Below are positions 25,236 through 33,706 of a DNA stretch of 64,000 bases, piece by piece. Numbering within the stretch: the stretch's first letter is position 1; each line of letters begins with the position of its first letter. Position numbers and translations under genes: made by a program. The notes under the pieces are model-generated. The model did no database searches. It was not told the origin of the DNA and saw only the letters and a list, made by a program, of their open reading frames with translations. The DNA is from Gilliamella apicola (GTDB taxonomy: Bacteria; Pseudomonadota; Gammaproteobacteria; Enterobacterales; Orbaceae). Where the stretch lies: positions 62,001 to 126,000 of the forward strand of contig NZ_QGLP01000003.1 of assembly GCF_003202915.1 (NCBI RefSeq), written 5' to 3'.

Positions 25236-25930
25236 GACCAATCATACTCCGTTAATGATTCAGGTTTTTCCAATTCTTCTATCTCAATATACCAAGGAAG
25301 GTGATGATGAGGGGAATCTTCATTGTTATATAATTTATTCATGGTCCATACTTGCGATGAGCGGCATAATTCACAACGCAATATTTCTAAATTTTCTTTG
25401 TTAGAAAGTGATTTCCAATATTGATAACCAATAAACCAGCCAGAAAAATAACTTTGCCAGGACGAATAATAGTATTGTGCGCGCAGTGCAATTCGATAAA
25501 AAATCCAAAGAGCTTCTTGTTCAGTAATAAATTTATTAGTGGTGCCATTACGTAATATATAGCCCATACGAGCATAATCCCAACTACGGATGCCACCAAC
25601 CCCACATTCTAAATAACTCTTTTCAACAAGTTCTAGTAAGACTTTTTGGTAATCAGTATGTTTCTCGGTGTATTTCAACCAGTCGATTGCTGATAGGCGA
25701 GGGTACATAAAGTAGTGTTTAGATAAAGCTGGTGCATGGCCATCGTCGATCATATTAAAGACCATTGCTAGTAGCGTTTCTCGCGAATCAATGTCCCAGT
25801 CTTTTTTCAAATCGGTATATTTATCCTCAGGAAAAAAAAAGGGTGATGTATAACTTGCGCCACACTCTTTATTTAATGCAACCATTGGTGCCGATAGACC
25901 ATATAACCAATCGATATAATCTTGATTCAT
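25232..25930 (-). CDS. DUF1266 domain protein (YbeR/YbeU-like)
   Basis: A 232-residue protein. The C-terminal half matches the DUF1266 pattern: SWDYARMGYILRNG, an ITEQEALWIFYRIA helix, then SSWQSYFSGWFIGYQYW. Its function is unknown. In E. coli such proteins are encoded in the ybeR-djlB-ybeT-djlC-hscC cluster, and here it likewise sits directly upstream of, and coupled to, the J-domain gene. No signal peptide or membrane segment is visible. Confidence 0.8.
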   Translation of the reverse strand: MNQDYIDWLYGLSAPMVALNKECGASYTSPFFFPEDKYTDLKKDWDIDSRETLLAMVFNMIDDGHAPALSKHYFMYPRLSAIDWLKYTEKHTDYQKVLLELVEKSYLECGVGGIRSWDYARMGYILRNGTTNKFITEQEALWIFYRIALRAQYYYSSWQSYFSGWFIGYQYWKSLSNKENLEILRCELCRSSQVWTMNKLYNNEDSPHHHLPWYIEIEELEKPESLTEYDWS

Positions 25931-26173
25931 AGTTTTATTCCATTAAATTTTTATACAATTTCTTATTAAAAGATAACAGATTTTATAAAAAAATAAATAT
26001 TTGTTATAACAAATTGACCCATTATTATATTGATATCTATCAATTAAAATTATCGAAAAATTTTTACATTTACTAACCATAAAATTATGTTGCAAATCAC
26101 TATCTACAAGGCATAATGACAAGTATTCATCAGTATTTGAATTTTACTGAGTAGTAAATAAAAAGGAGTAATA

Positions 26174-26746
26174 ATGAAAAAATTTGTTTTAGTCGCCGCG
26201 TTAGTATCGGGAGCGTTAATGTTACAAGGTTGTTTTGCTGCCGTTATCGGTGTTGGTGCAGGAGCTACTGCAAAAATGGCGACCGATCCGCGTACAGCTG
26301 GAACGCAAGTTGATGATACAACACTCAATACCAGAATGAATACTAAACTAAAAGAAAATGCTCCTTTCTTTATCGGCTCCCGTATTTCTTCGAGCACTTA
26401 TATGGGTAACATTATTTTAACTGGTCAAGCGAATGCCGAGCAAATCGAAAAGGCTGAACGTCTTGCTTATCAAGTCGAAGGTGTGAAAAAAGTTTATAAC
26501 CAAATCCGCGCCAGTGAGCCAGTTGGTGCTGGAACTATTAGTAATGATATGTGGATCACCACAAAAGTTAAATCTCAATTGGTGATAAATTCCAAAACTA
26601 AAGCCCGCAATATTAAAGTTGTTACTGAAGATGGCGAAGTATTTTTAATCGGTATTGTTAGTAGTGAAGAAGGTCAAGAAGCTGCATCGTTGGCAAGTAA
26701 AGTTGCTGGTGTGAGGAAAGTGGTGACATTATTTACCCTACGATAA
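26174..26746 (+). CDS. dolP: DolP (YraP), outer-membrane BON-domain lipoprotein
   Basis: A 190-residue lipoprotein precursor. The signal peptide ends in lipobox LQGC with the lipidated Cys at residue 20. Two BON domains follow (about 45-115 and 125-190), with the typical VEGVKKVYNQI and VAGVRKVVTLF ends. DolP binds anionic phospholipid, supports outer-membrane integrity and localises to division sites. It stands alone with an AAAAAGGAG ribosome site and its own terminator. Confidence 0.93.
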   Translation: MKKFVLVAALVSGALMLQGCFAAVIGVGAGATAKMATDPRTAGTQVDDTTLNTRMNTKLKENAPFFIGSRISSSTYMGNIILTGQANAEQIEKAERLAYQVEGVKKVYNQIRASEPVGAGTISNDMWITTKVKSQLVINSKTKARNIKVVTEDGEVFLIGIVSSEEGQEAASLASKVAGVRKVVTLFTLR

Positions 26747-26764
26747 TTATTTAGATTTGTTAAT

Positions 26765-26786
26765 AGGGAGAATTTATTCTCCCTTT
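26765..26786 (+). terminator. Rho-independent terminator of dolP
   Basis: A GGGAGAA / TTCTCCC stem (loop TTTA) is followed by TTTTCTATTT, 18 nt after the dolP stop and just before the convergent csdE end. Confidence 0.85.
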
Positions 26787-26792
26787 TCTATT

Positions 26793-27185
26793 TCATTGAC
26801 TCTTAATTCGTTCAATCAATTTATCCAGCCCTTGTAGCCTAGATTGGCTCAATTCATCAGTGATTTTTAATTGCTTTAGTATCGCATGAAAATCAAGCGC
26901 TTTAATCTGTTCCGCCGTCTTATTATTGGCAATAATAATTAAAACTGTGAGTAATCCTTTAACAATTCTACCTTCACTATCACCCTGAAAAATAAAAGTA
27001 TTATCAGATTGTTTATTAGCTGTTAGCCATACCCGGTTTTCACAACCATAAACCTGATTAGCCTCAATTTTTTTTTCATCAGCAAAATCCGGTAATTGTT
27101 TTGCTAAAGCTATCAATTGTCGATAACGATCTTGCCAGTTATATTGCTTAGAAAATAATTCAAATAGTGTTTGTTGTGATAGCAT
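26793..27185 (-). CDS. csdE: CsdE, SufE-family sulfur acceptor for CsdA
   Basis: A 130-residue SufE-fold protein with the persulfide-accepting Cys at residue 48 in VYGCENRVWL. It takes sulfur from the cysteine desulfurase CsdA and passes it on, in E. coli to TcdA/CsdL for tRNA t6A cyclisation. It lies 121 nt downstream of csdA on the same strand. Slightly shorter than the E. coli protein (about 147) at the N-terminus; the start shown is the only sensible ATG. Confidence 0.9.
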   Translation of the reverse strand: MLSQQTLFELFSKQYNWQDRYRQLIALAKQLPDFADEKKIEANQVYGCENRVWLTANKQSDNTFIFQGDSEGRIVKGLLTVLIIIANNKTAEQIKALDFHAILKQLKITDELSQSRLQGLDKLIERIKSQ

Positions 27186-27306
27186 AATTAAAACCAGTTA
27201 TATGTTGAAGATTGGGTTTAAAGATAGTAATTATTAATAGATAGTAGTTACTAATTACTAATATAGTCGTTATTAAAAGATAATCGTTAGCGACTAACAT
27301 GTTAAG

Positions 27307-28527
27307 CTACGTTAATAGCTCAATAGCATTCTGTAGTGCGCTAATAAAACTATCAATATCTTGCTGATTATTATATGGCATTAGAGAGATACGGATAACT
27401 CCATGACAACCAAGTTTGTCCATCAGTGGCTTGGCACATAATTCACCGGTACGGATAGCGATATTTTGTTCACTCAATAAAATAGCAATATCATTATGAT
27501 GAATATTTTCTATAGTAAAGCTTATTATTGGACTATTTTTAACCTGGAAAAACTGGATATGCTTTAATTGAGCTAATTTTGATTCAGCATAAGTTACCAA
27601 CTGTTTTAAATAACAATCTAATTGTGCTTCATCCCATTTTTTTAACCATGATAACGTCGCTTGAAAACCAAGGATTCCGGCGATATTTTGCGTGCCGGCT
27701 TCGAATTTATAAGGCAGTTCTTCAACTTCAAATCCTAAAAATGAAGCATTTTTCAACATTTTACCGCCACCTTGCCAAACGTCCATCTGCTCAAGCAAAT
27801 GTTGTTTTCCGTATAGTACACCAAGTCCTGTTGGGCCATATAACTTATGGGCAGAAAAAGCGTAAAAGTCGATATTTAATGTGGTAACATCAATTGGCTG
27901 GTGTACCACGCCTTGTGCACCATCTACCACTAAAATCGCATTATATTGGTGGACTAGCTGACTAATTTTCGCTAAATCAGGACAAAAACCGGTAACATTA
28001 GACATTTGGGTGATAGCTACAATTTTGGTTTTGCTTGATAGTAATGACGAAAGCTCATTAACCTCAGCAGACCATTTGATCAGTTTTGCCCCAGTTTGTT
28101 TGGCGACGATAAGCCAAGGTAATAGATTACTATGGTGCTCTAATTCACTGACAATAATTTCATCATTAACTTGTAGTAAAGGCCTTGCATAGCTCTGAGC
28201 AATTATGTTTATTGATTCAGTGGTTCCTCGTGTCCAAATAATTTCATGGCTTGATTGGCTATGAATAAAATCCGCAACACTCTGCCGCGCTTCATCAACA
28301 GCGGCCGTCACCTTTAGCGCATCTTGGTGTAAACTACGCTGAGCAGTTGCGGTGTGATGTGCATAATATTCAACGGTAGCATTGATCATGGTTTGCGGTT
28401 TTAACGCGGTAGCGGCCGAATCAAGATACACGTTGTTATCTAGAGCAGGAAAATCTGCTCTAAAAATTTCAGCTAGCGGATGTTTATTGTGTAAGTTCAA
28501 GTCCAGCAATCCCATTCCAATAACCAT
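27307..28527 (-). CDS. csdA: Cysteine desulfurase CsdA
   Basis: A class V aminotransferase-fold, PLP-dependent enzyme of about 406 residues that releases sulfur from cysteine as an enzyme persulfide. Motifs: YLDSAATALKP, IWTRGTTESINIIAQSYARP, DFYAFSAHKLYGPTG with the PLP-binding Lys, and the persulfide Cys in TGELCAKPL (residue 364 of this start). It is closer to CsdA than SufS, and csdE lies next door. The ATG at 28527 has a GAG-type site 6-7 nt upstream. It overlaps the end of ubiV by 44 nt; a TTG at 28548 or ATG at 28515 are alternatives. Confidence 0.93.
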   Translation of the reverse strand: MVIGMGLLDLNLHNKHPLAEIFRADFPALDNNVYLDSAATALKPQTMINATVEYYAHHTATAQRSLHQDALKVTAAVDEARQSVADFIHSQSSHEIIWTRGTTESINIIAQSYARPLLQVNDEIIVSELEHHSNLLPWLIVAKQTGAKLIKWSAEVNELSSLLSSKTKIVAITQMSNVTGFCPDLAKISQLVHQYNAILVVDGAQGVVHQPIDVTTLNIDFYAFSAHKLYGPTGLGVLYGKQHLLEQMDVWQGGGKMLKNASFLGFEVEELPYKFEAGTQNIAGILGFQATLSWLKKWDEAQLDCYLKQLVTYAESKLAQLKHIQFFQVKNSPIISFTIENIHHNDIAILLSEQNIAIRTGELCAKPLMDKLGCHGVIRISLMPYNNQQDIDSFISALQNAIELLT

Positions 28528-29362
28528 TACAGTCTCGTTTATGTTCAATATTTAGCGGGTTGGTGCCGTCTTCATTGGCTCTAAATTGTTTAACGATATC
28601 AAGCGTCTGAATACCAAGTGGTGAAATACGCACAATATCGACTAAGCCATGCATATCCTTTAGATTGTTTCCTAAATTGTAACAATAACCACTTTGAGTT
28701 TGAATACCGTTTAATACAAACACTTTCTGTTGTTCTTGCGAAAACACTTCTCGTCCAACTGGATATTTAATACAGCAAGTTTCACATTTATCTTTTGGTC
28801 TATCTTCTGATCTGGCGGTAAAGCAGCGCGCAGAGTAAGCTAAGGGTAAATAGCCATAACTAAATACTTCGACCTCAAAATTACGATCAATTTTCAAAGA
28901 ATCAAATTGTTTTAGCACATTACTCAGCCAATCACGAGACAGTTCGACCGGCATACACCAACGCACCATACCTTGTTTTTGTAATAATTTCAGTGTTAAT
29001 GCGTTATAACAATTTATAGCTGGACCGGCGACAAACGGTAAGTTATTATCATGAGCAATATTAATTGCTGCCAAATCATTCGCTTCAACTAAAAAGTCAC
29101 CATTATTGACTAACTGTCTTAAATCAGTCAGTTCTGAAGGCGCTTCAAGTAACGCAAGAGTAGAAAGTACCACTTGCTTACCTGACTTAGCAATTTCTTT
29201 AGCTAAATCTAGCCAATTAGGTACCTTCATTTCACGGCGTTTGGTACAAACTGTTTCGCCCATATAAATAATATCCGCTTCACTTTCCTTAGCGGCTTGA
29301 TAAAAGGCTTCGGTTTCGATTTTAGGCCAATAATAAAGTATTGGTCCTAATGCGTATTTCAT
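28484..29362 (-). CDS. ubiV: UbiV, O2-independent ubiquinone biosynthesis protein
   Basis: A 292-residue U32-family protein matching E. coli UbiV (YhbV). The four 4Fe-4S cysteines are conserved at C39, C180, C193 and C197. With UbiU it carries out ring hydroxylations of ubiquinone without oxygen, using prephenate as hydroxyl donor. The ATG at 29362 is preferred: the protein then begins MKYALGPILYYW as in relatives and a GTGAG site lies 8 nt upstream; a GTG four codons earlier is possible. Its 3' end overlaps the csdA start, suggesting coupled expression. Confidence 0.94.
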   Translation of the reverse strand: MKYALGPILYYWPKIETEAFYQAAKESEADIIYMGETVCTKRREMKVPNWLDLAKEIAKSGKQVVLSTLALLEAPSELTDLRQLVNNGDFLVEANDLAAINIAHDNNLPFVAGPAINCYNALTLKLLQKQGMVRWCMPVELSRDWLSNVLKQFDSLKIDRNFEVEVFSYGYLPLAYSARCFTARSEDRPKDKCETCCIKYPVGREVFSQEQQKVFVLNGIQTQSGYCYNLGNNLKDMHGLVDIVRISPLGIQTLDIVKQFRANEDGTNPLNIEHKRDCNGYWNGIAGLELTQ

Positions 29363-29433
29363 AGTTTTGCTCACTATATTTAAATTTCTAAATAGTCAAT
29401 TTTTGATAGCTAAACTCTGATACTAATGTGAAA

Positions 29434-29449
29434 ACTCACCTAGGTGAGT
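29434..29449. terminator. Perfect 16-bp palindrome between ubiU and ubiV
   Basis: ACTCACCTAGGTGAGT is fully self-complementary and on the minus strand is followed by TTTTC. It lies within the ubiU-ubiV gap, 47 nt after ubiU. It could be a weak intra-operon terminator or a protein-binding site. Confidence 0.4.
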
Positions 29450-29495
29450 ATCGAGTTTTATTTTGGTTGTAAATTTTAATATTAAAGCTGGTCAA

Positions 29496-30491
29496 TTATT
29501 GCCATTTACGGTGATAAGCACCTAATGTTGTTTGGGTTCCTTCGGAAACAGCTCCTAAAGTATCCATCCAATTTTTTTCAGCTTGGAAAGCTTGAGGATT
29601 CGCTTTATAGCGATCAATAGCTTGTCGCCATACTTTCGTGACCTGTTCAACATAAGCGGGGCTGCGTTGTCTTCCTTCAATTTTAACCGAAGCAATATTG
29701 GCCGCAAATAGGTCTGGTAATAGTTCAATGGTATTTAAACTAGTCGGTTCTTCAATTGGATGATAAAGCTCATCACCAACAAAATAACGCCCTTTACAAA
29801 GGGTTGGGTAGCCAGCATTTTCCCCTTTTTTATGACAATCAATTAAAACATTGTTGAGTCGTGATTCAAGCCCTTTATCGGTCTCCTCCCAACGGACAAA
29901 CTTGGCTGGCGAGCAAGCGCCAACGGTGTTTGGTGATTCGCCGGTTAAGTATGACGATAGATAGCAGCGACCTTCAGCCATAATACATAAACTACCAAAT
30001 GCAAAAACTTCCAAAGGCACAGGTGAAACTTGTGATAATTGTTTTACTTGATGCATAGATAACACCCGAGGTAAAACAATACGATGCACTTGAAAGTTAT
30101 TATGATAAAACTTAATTGATTCTTCATTAGTTGAAGAGGCTTGTACCGAAACATGACGCTCAAGATTTGGATACTTTTGAGCAGCATAGTCAAGCATGGC
30201 CAAATCAGCAATGATTAATGCATCAGCACCAATATTAGCCGCGGTATCAACGGCATATTGCCAGCGCTCAAAATTTTCGGGGTGAGCAAATGTATTAATA
30301 GCGATGTGTAACTTTTTACCGCGTTTATGAACATAGTCCGATGCTTCAACTAATCGTTTTTCATTAAAATTTAAACCAGCAAAATGGCGAGCATTGGTAT
30401 CATCTTTCAAACCAATATAAACTGCGTCAGCACCATTATCAATCGCCACTTTGAGCGATGGTAATGAACCAGCAGGGCAAAGAAGTTCCAT
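29496..30491 (-). CDS. ubiU: UbiU, O2-independent ubiquinone biosynthesis protein (U32 family)
   Basis: A 331-residue protein, exactly the E. coli UbiU (YhbU) length, starting MELLCPAGSLPSLKVAIDNG. The 4Fe-4S cysteines fall at C169, C176, C193 and C232, the same numbers as in E. coli. It forms a heterodimer with UbiV for anaerobic ubiquinone hydroxylation. ubiT, the third partner, is not in the window. The gene leads the ubiU-ubiV-csdA run, 133 nt before ubiV. Confidence 0.95.
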   Translation of the reverse strand: MELLCPAGSLPSLKVAIDNGADAVYIGLKDDTNARHFAGLNFNEKRLVEASDYVHKRGKKLHIAINTFAHPENFERWQYAVDTAANIGADALIIADLAMLDYAAQKYPNLERHVSVQASSTNEESIKFYHNNFQVHRIVLPRVLSMHQVKQLSQVSPVPLEVFAFGSLCIMAEGRCYLSSYLTGESPNTVGACSPAKFVRWEETDKGLESRLNNVLIDCHKKGENAGYPTLCKGRYFVGDELYHPIEEPTSLNTIELLPDLFAANIASVKIEGRQRSPAYVEQVTKVWRQAIDRYKANPQAFQAEKNWMDTLGAVSEGTQTTLGAYHRKWQ

Positions 30492-30819
30492 ATTTACACC
30501 TTTAAATTCTGCATTTTATTCGTTGTGTATTATGCAATAATTCTTATTTTAAAGCGAATAGAAAGCGGTCTGTTTATCGCAAAAAGCAATTAAAAACTAA
30601 TGAAAATTTGATTAATTACATAATGACAACAAATTGATCGAAATAATTTAGATAACTGTCAAGAAAATCGTGAATAACTCGATAAAGCAAGGTATTAATT
30701 TCCTTAATATTGTGGTTTAGGTCAGTAAATTAATTCAATGCGCTTTCGAGTTTACTAAGGTTTTTACTTGATTTTAAGCGACACATACATGTATTTATCG
30801 CTTTCAACATATTGTGAGT
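30492..30819. other. Intergenic region between the LysR gene and ubiU
   Basis: 328 nt of AT-rich sequence with no convincing open reading frame. It should hold the ubiU promoter on the minus strand. The motif TTGATCGAAATAAT at 30634-30647 matches one half of an FNR/Crp-type site (TTGAT) and three of five bases of the other half, which would suit an anaerobic gene. The match is weak. Confidence 0.4.
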
Positions 30820-31719
30820 TTATTTTTTATCTTGAAAATGACTTAAAATATAGTTAAATACAAACTGATGCAATCTTGAATAACGTTGTTTTTTAGTATG
30901 ACAAAGTAAGACTTTCCAATAAATAGGATCATCAAAGCGACGTTCAACAATATTCTGGTTAGAGTAAATATCTAAGATTGGCGATGGTAAGATAGTTAAA
31001 AATTTGGAATTGGTTGCTAAGAGTAGTAAAAAGTCCCAGGATGCAGACATCGTATATTTTTGAGGCTGAATATTATATTCGCTAAATTTTTTCATTAATT
31101 TATGATGGATCATAAAACTTGGTTCAAAAATTGCTAACATTTGATCATTTAAATCTGACCATGTTAGCGTCTCTTTTTGTGCAAGAGGATGCTCGTGATT
31201 AAAAAAGACAGATAACTCACTTTCCTGTATAAGGTGTTCATCAATGATAGTTGAACTAATATTAGTGGGGTCGAGCAAAATAGCAAAATCCAGTTCATCA
31301 ACCATACACATTTGACTTAATTCATAAGCGCCTTTTTCGATAATTTCAACTTCTATATTGGGATGATTAATAATTAAATCAGCGATCACTGAAGAAAACA
31401 CCACACCTAAAATTAATGGCGGAATACCTATTCTTACTTTACCTTTCAATTGACCGGCATCTTCACGAATGGCTGTCAACATATCGTTATATTGAGTAAT
31501 TAGTTTTTGAACTTGTTCATAAAAAAGCTCACCGGTAGGAGTTAAACCTTGTAAACGACCTTTATATCTCTCAAACAGTTCTACTTTTTCTGATTCCTCA
31601 AAAAATTTAATAAATTGACTTAACGCCGGTTGGGATATGTAAAGTCTTTTTGCTGCCAAAGACAAATTAAAATCGGCTTTGACGATTGCAACAAAATATT
31701 GAAAATGTCGAATATCCAT
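30820..31719 (-). CDS. LysR-family transcriptional regulator, divergent from atoBDA
   Basis: A 299-residue LysR-type regulator. The N-terminal winged helix-turn-helix (MDIRHFQYFVAIVKADFNLS, AAKRLYISQPALSQFIKF) is followed by a periplasmic-binding-type effector domain beginning KVRIGIPPLILG. It is divergent from the atoBDA genes across 141 nt holding a 10-bp inverted repeat, so it very probably controls them. The effector is unknown; acetoacetate or a short-chain acyl-CoA are guesses from the neighbours. E. coli ato genes are instead controlled by the AtoSC two-component system, absent here. Confidence 0.9.
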   Translation of the reverse strand: MDIRHFQYFVAIVKADFNLSLAAKRLYISQPALSQFIKFFEESEKVELFERYKGRLQGLTPTGELFYEQVQKLITQYNDMLTAIREDAGQLKGKVRIGIPPLILGVVFSSVIADLIINHPNIEVEIIEKGAYELSQMCMVDELDFAILLDPTNISSTIIDEHLIQESELSVFFNHEHPLAQKETLTWSDLNDQMLAIFEPSFMIHHKLMKKFSEYNIQPQKYTMSASWDFLLLLATNSKFLTILPSPILDIYSNQNIVERRFDDPIYWKVLLCHTKKQRYSRLHQFVFNYILSHFQDKK

Positions 31720-31753
31720 ACTTTTGTTACCTTTAGAAATTCCTATTTAATAA

Positions 31754-31778
31754 AATCTATAAGATTAACTTATAGATT
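31754..31778. promoter_or_regulatory. Predicted LysR operator in the lysR-atoB gap
   Basis: A perfect 10-bp inverted repeat, AATCTATAAG and CTTATAGATT, is separated by ATTAA. It contains LysR-type T-N11-A spacing and overlaps the expected -35 region of the atoB promoter. Confidence 0.65.
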
Positions 31779-31779
31779 G

Positions 31780-31785
31780 TATAAT
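31780..31785 (+). promoter_or_regulatory. -10 element of the atoB promoter
   Basis: A consensus TATAAT lies about 75 nt upstream of the atoB ATG. The matching -35 would fall inside the adjacent inverted repeat and is poor, as expected for an activator-dependent promoter. Confidence 0.55.
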
Positions 31786-31860
31786 AAATCAGACTTGGAC
31801 AGAGGTAAATCAATCATCTAGCATAAGTTAAATTTATCATATAAGTAAAAGGATGATCTT

Positions 31861-33039
31861 ATGCAAGATGTTGTCATTGTATCAGCGGTACGTACGCCAA
31901 TTGGCAGTTTTGGCGGGGTTTTTAATAATGTTCCTGTAGTTGATTTAGGTGCTATAGCGTTAAAAGAGGCGATGAAAAGAATAAATCTTGATCCTAAAGA
32001 GATAGATGAAGTTATATTAGGAAATGTGCTACAAGCAGGACTCGGTCAAAATGTGGCAAGACAGATTGCAATCAAAAGTGGGATACCTGAAGAAGTCTCA
32101 AGTTTTACTGTTAACAAAGTCTGTGGTTCAGGATTAAAAACTGTGCAACTTGCGGCACAAGCCATCGCAACAGGTGAAGCCGATGTTGTAATTGCAGGCG
32201 GTGCTGAAAATATGAGTTTATCGCCATATGTGATCCCTAATGCACGCTTTGGCCTTAAAATGGGGAATGCACAAATGATCGATACAATGATTTGTGATGG
32301 ATTAACAGACGCCTTTAATCATTATCACATGGGGATTACTGCCGAAAATGTTGCCGAGCAATATGGTATTTCACGGCAAGCTCAGGATGAATTAGCTTTA
32401 GCTAGTCAGAAAAAAGCAGCAATAGCATTACAGACTAACCGTTTTAAAGATGAAATTGTTCCGGTAACCATTGCTAATAAAAAAGGCGAAACGACCGTAA
32501 TTGAAACTGATGAATATCCAAAACCAAATACCACAATGGAAAAATTAGCCTCTTTACGAACTGCCTTCAAAAAAGATGGTACTGTTACCGCAGGTAATGC
32601 ATCAGGTATTAATGATGGTGCGGCAATTTTAATTTTAATGAGTCGCAAAAAAGCAGAAAAACTAGGACTAGAACCGTTAGTCACAATTAAAAGCTGTGCA
32701 GCGGCGGGGGTAGCTCCAGAAGTGATGGGAATTGGCCCAATTCCAGCTACCCGAAAAGCGTTAGATAAAGCTGGTCTGACTATTAATGATATCGATTTAT
32801 TTGAAGCTAATGAAGCCTTTGCTGCACAAGCATTAGCAGTTTGTAATACCTTAAATATTCCAGCAGAAAAAGTGAATGTTAATGGCGGCGCAATAGCACT
32901 TGGTCATCCAATTGGTGCCAGTGGAGCTAGAATTTTAGTGTCGCTTATATATGAAATGAAAAAGCGAAATGCCAAAAATGGCTTAGCCACGCTCTGTATT
33001 GGCGGTGGTCAAGGTATTGCGATGGTGGTTTCTCAATAG
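31861..33039 (+). CDS. atoB: Acetyl-CoA C-acetyltransferase (thiolase) AtoB
   Basis: A 392-residue type II thiolase that interconverts two acetyl-CoA and acetoacetyl-CoA. The acylated Cys is C88 in [11 protein letters not shown]; the His lies in [16 protein letters not shown] and the second catalytic Cys in [10 protein letters not shown] near the C-terminus. It is the first gene of an atoB-atoD-atoA run. The ribosome site is AAAGGATGA. Together with the CoA-transferase it would link acetoacetate or short fatty acids with acetyl-CoA. Confidence 0.95.
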   Translation: MQDVVIVSAVRTPIGSFGGVFNNVPVVDLGAIALKEAMKRINLDPKEIDEVILGNVLQAGLGQNVARQIAIKSGIPEEVSSFTVNKVCGSGLKTVQLAAQAIATGEADVVIAGGAENMSLSPYVIPNARFGLKMGNAQMIDTMICDGLTDAFNHYHMGITAENVAEQYGISRQAQDELALASQKKAAIALQTNRFKDEIVPVTIANKKGETTVIETDEYPKPNTTMEKLASLRTAFKKDGTVTAGNASGINDGAAILILMSRKKAEKLGLEPLVTIKSCAAAGVAPEVMGIGPIPATRKALDKAGLTINDIDLFEANEAFAAQALAVCNTLNIPAEKVNVNGGAIALGHPIGASGARILVSLIYEMKKRNAKNGLATLCIGGGQGIAMVVSQ

Positions 33040-33049
33040 GGCAAGTTTT

Positions 33050-33706
33050 ATGGATAAAGTAGTAAGTATTGAGCAAGCACTATCATCAATCAAAGATGAA
33101 ACCACTATGATGGTCGGTGGCTTTATGGCTAGTGGATCACCAGAAACATTGATTGATTATTTATGCCAAACAGAGGTGAAAAACTTAACGTTAATTTGCA
33201 ATGATACTGGCTTGATTGATCAAGGCGTCGGTAAGATGGTTATGTTAAAAAAGTTCAGAAAAATTATTGCTTCACACATTGGTTTGAATAAAGAAACCGG
33301 AAGGCAAATGAATGCCGGCGAAACGCAAGTCGAATTAATTCCGCAAGGTACTCTTGCCGAGCGTATTCGCTGTGCCGGTTATGGATTAGGCGGTGTTTTA
33401 ACCCCAACTGGGATAGGAACCTTAGTAGAAGAAGGTAAGAAAAAAATTGAGGTTGATGGTAAACAATTTTTACTAGAAACACCATTATTTGCTGATGTCG
33501 CTTTACTTTATGCGGCAAAAGTCGATCGAGCTGGCAATATTGTTTATAAAGGGGCGATGAATAACTTTAATAACGTTATGGCAAGTGCCGCTAAACTGAC
33601 TATCGTTGAAGCTGGTCAAATTGTGGATATTGGAGAACTAAATCCACAAGAAATTGCGACACCGGGTATTTTCGTTGATTATATCGTCAAAGGAAGAGGC
33701 TGCTAA
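33050..33706 (+). CDS. atoD: 3-oxoacid/acetoacetate CoA-transferase subunit alpha (AtoD)
   Basis: A 218-residue class I CoA-transferase alpha subunit with the GGFMASGSPETLID region near the N-terminus and RCAGYGLGGVLTPTGIGTLVEEGK in the middle. The start at 33050 (MDKVVSIEQALS) has AGGG 9 nt upstream; a longer frame reaching back into atoB lacks family homology. Its TAA shares one base with the atoA ATG (TAATG), so translation is coupled. It transfers CoA between acetyl- or acyl-CoA and acetoacetate. Confidence 0.93.
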   Translation: MDKVVSIEQALSSIKDETTMMVGGFMASGSPETLIDYLCQTEVKNLTLICNDTGLIDQGVGKMVMLKKFRKIIASHIGLNKETGRQMNAGETQVELIPQGTLAERIRCAGYGLGGVLTPTGIGTLVEEGKKKIEVDGKQFLLETPLFADVALLYAAKVDRAGNIVYKGAMNNFNNVMASAAKLTIVEAGQIVDIGELNPQEIATPGIFVDYIVKGRGC

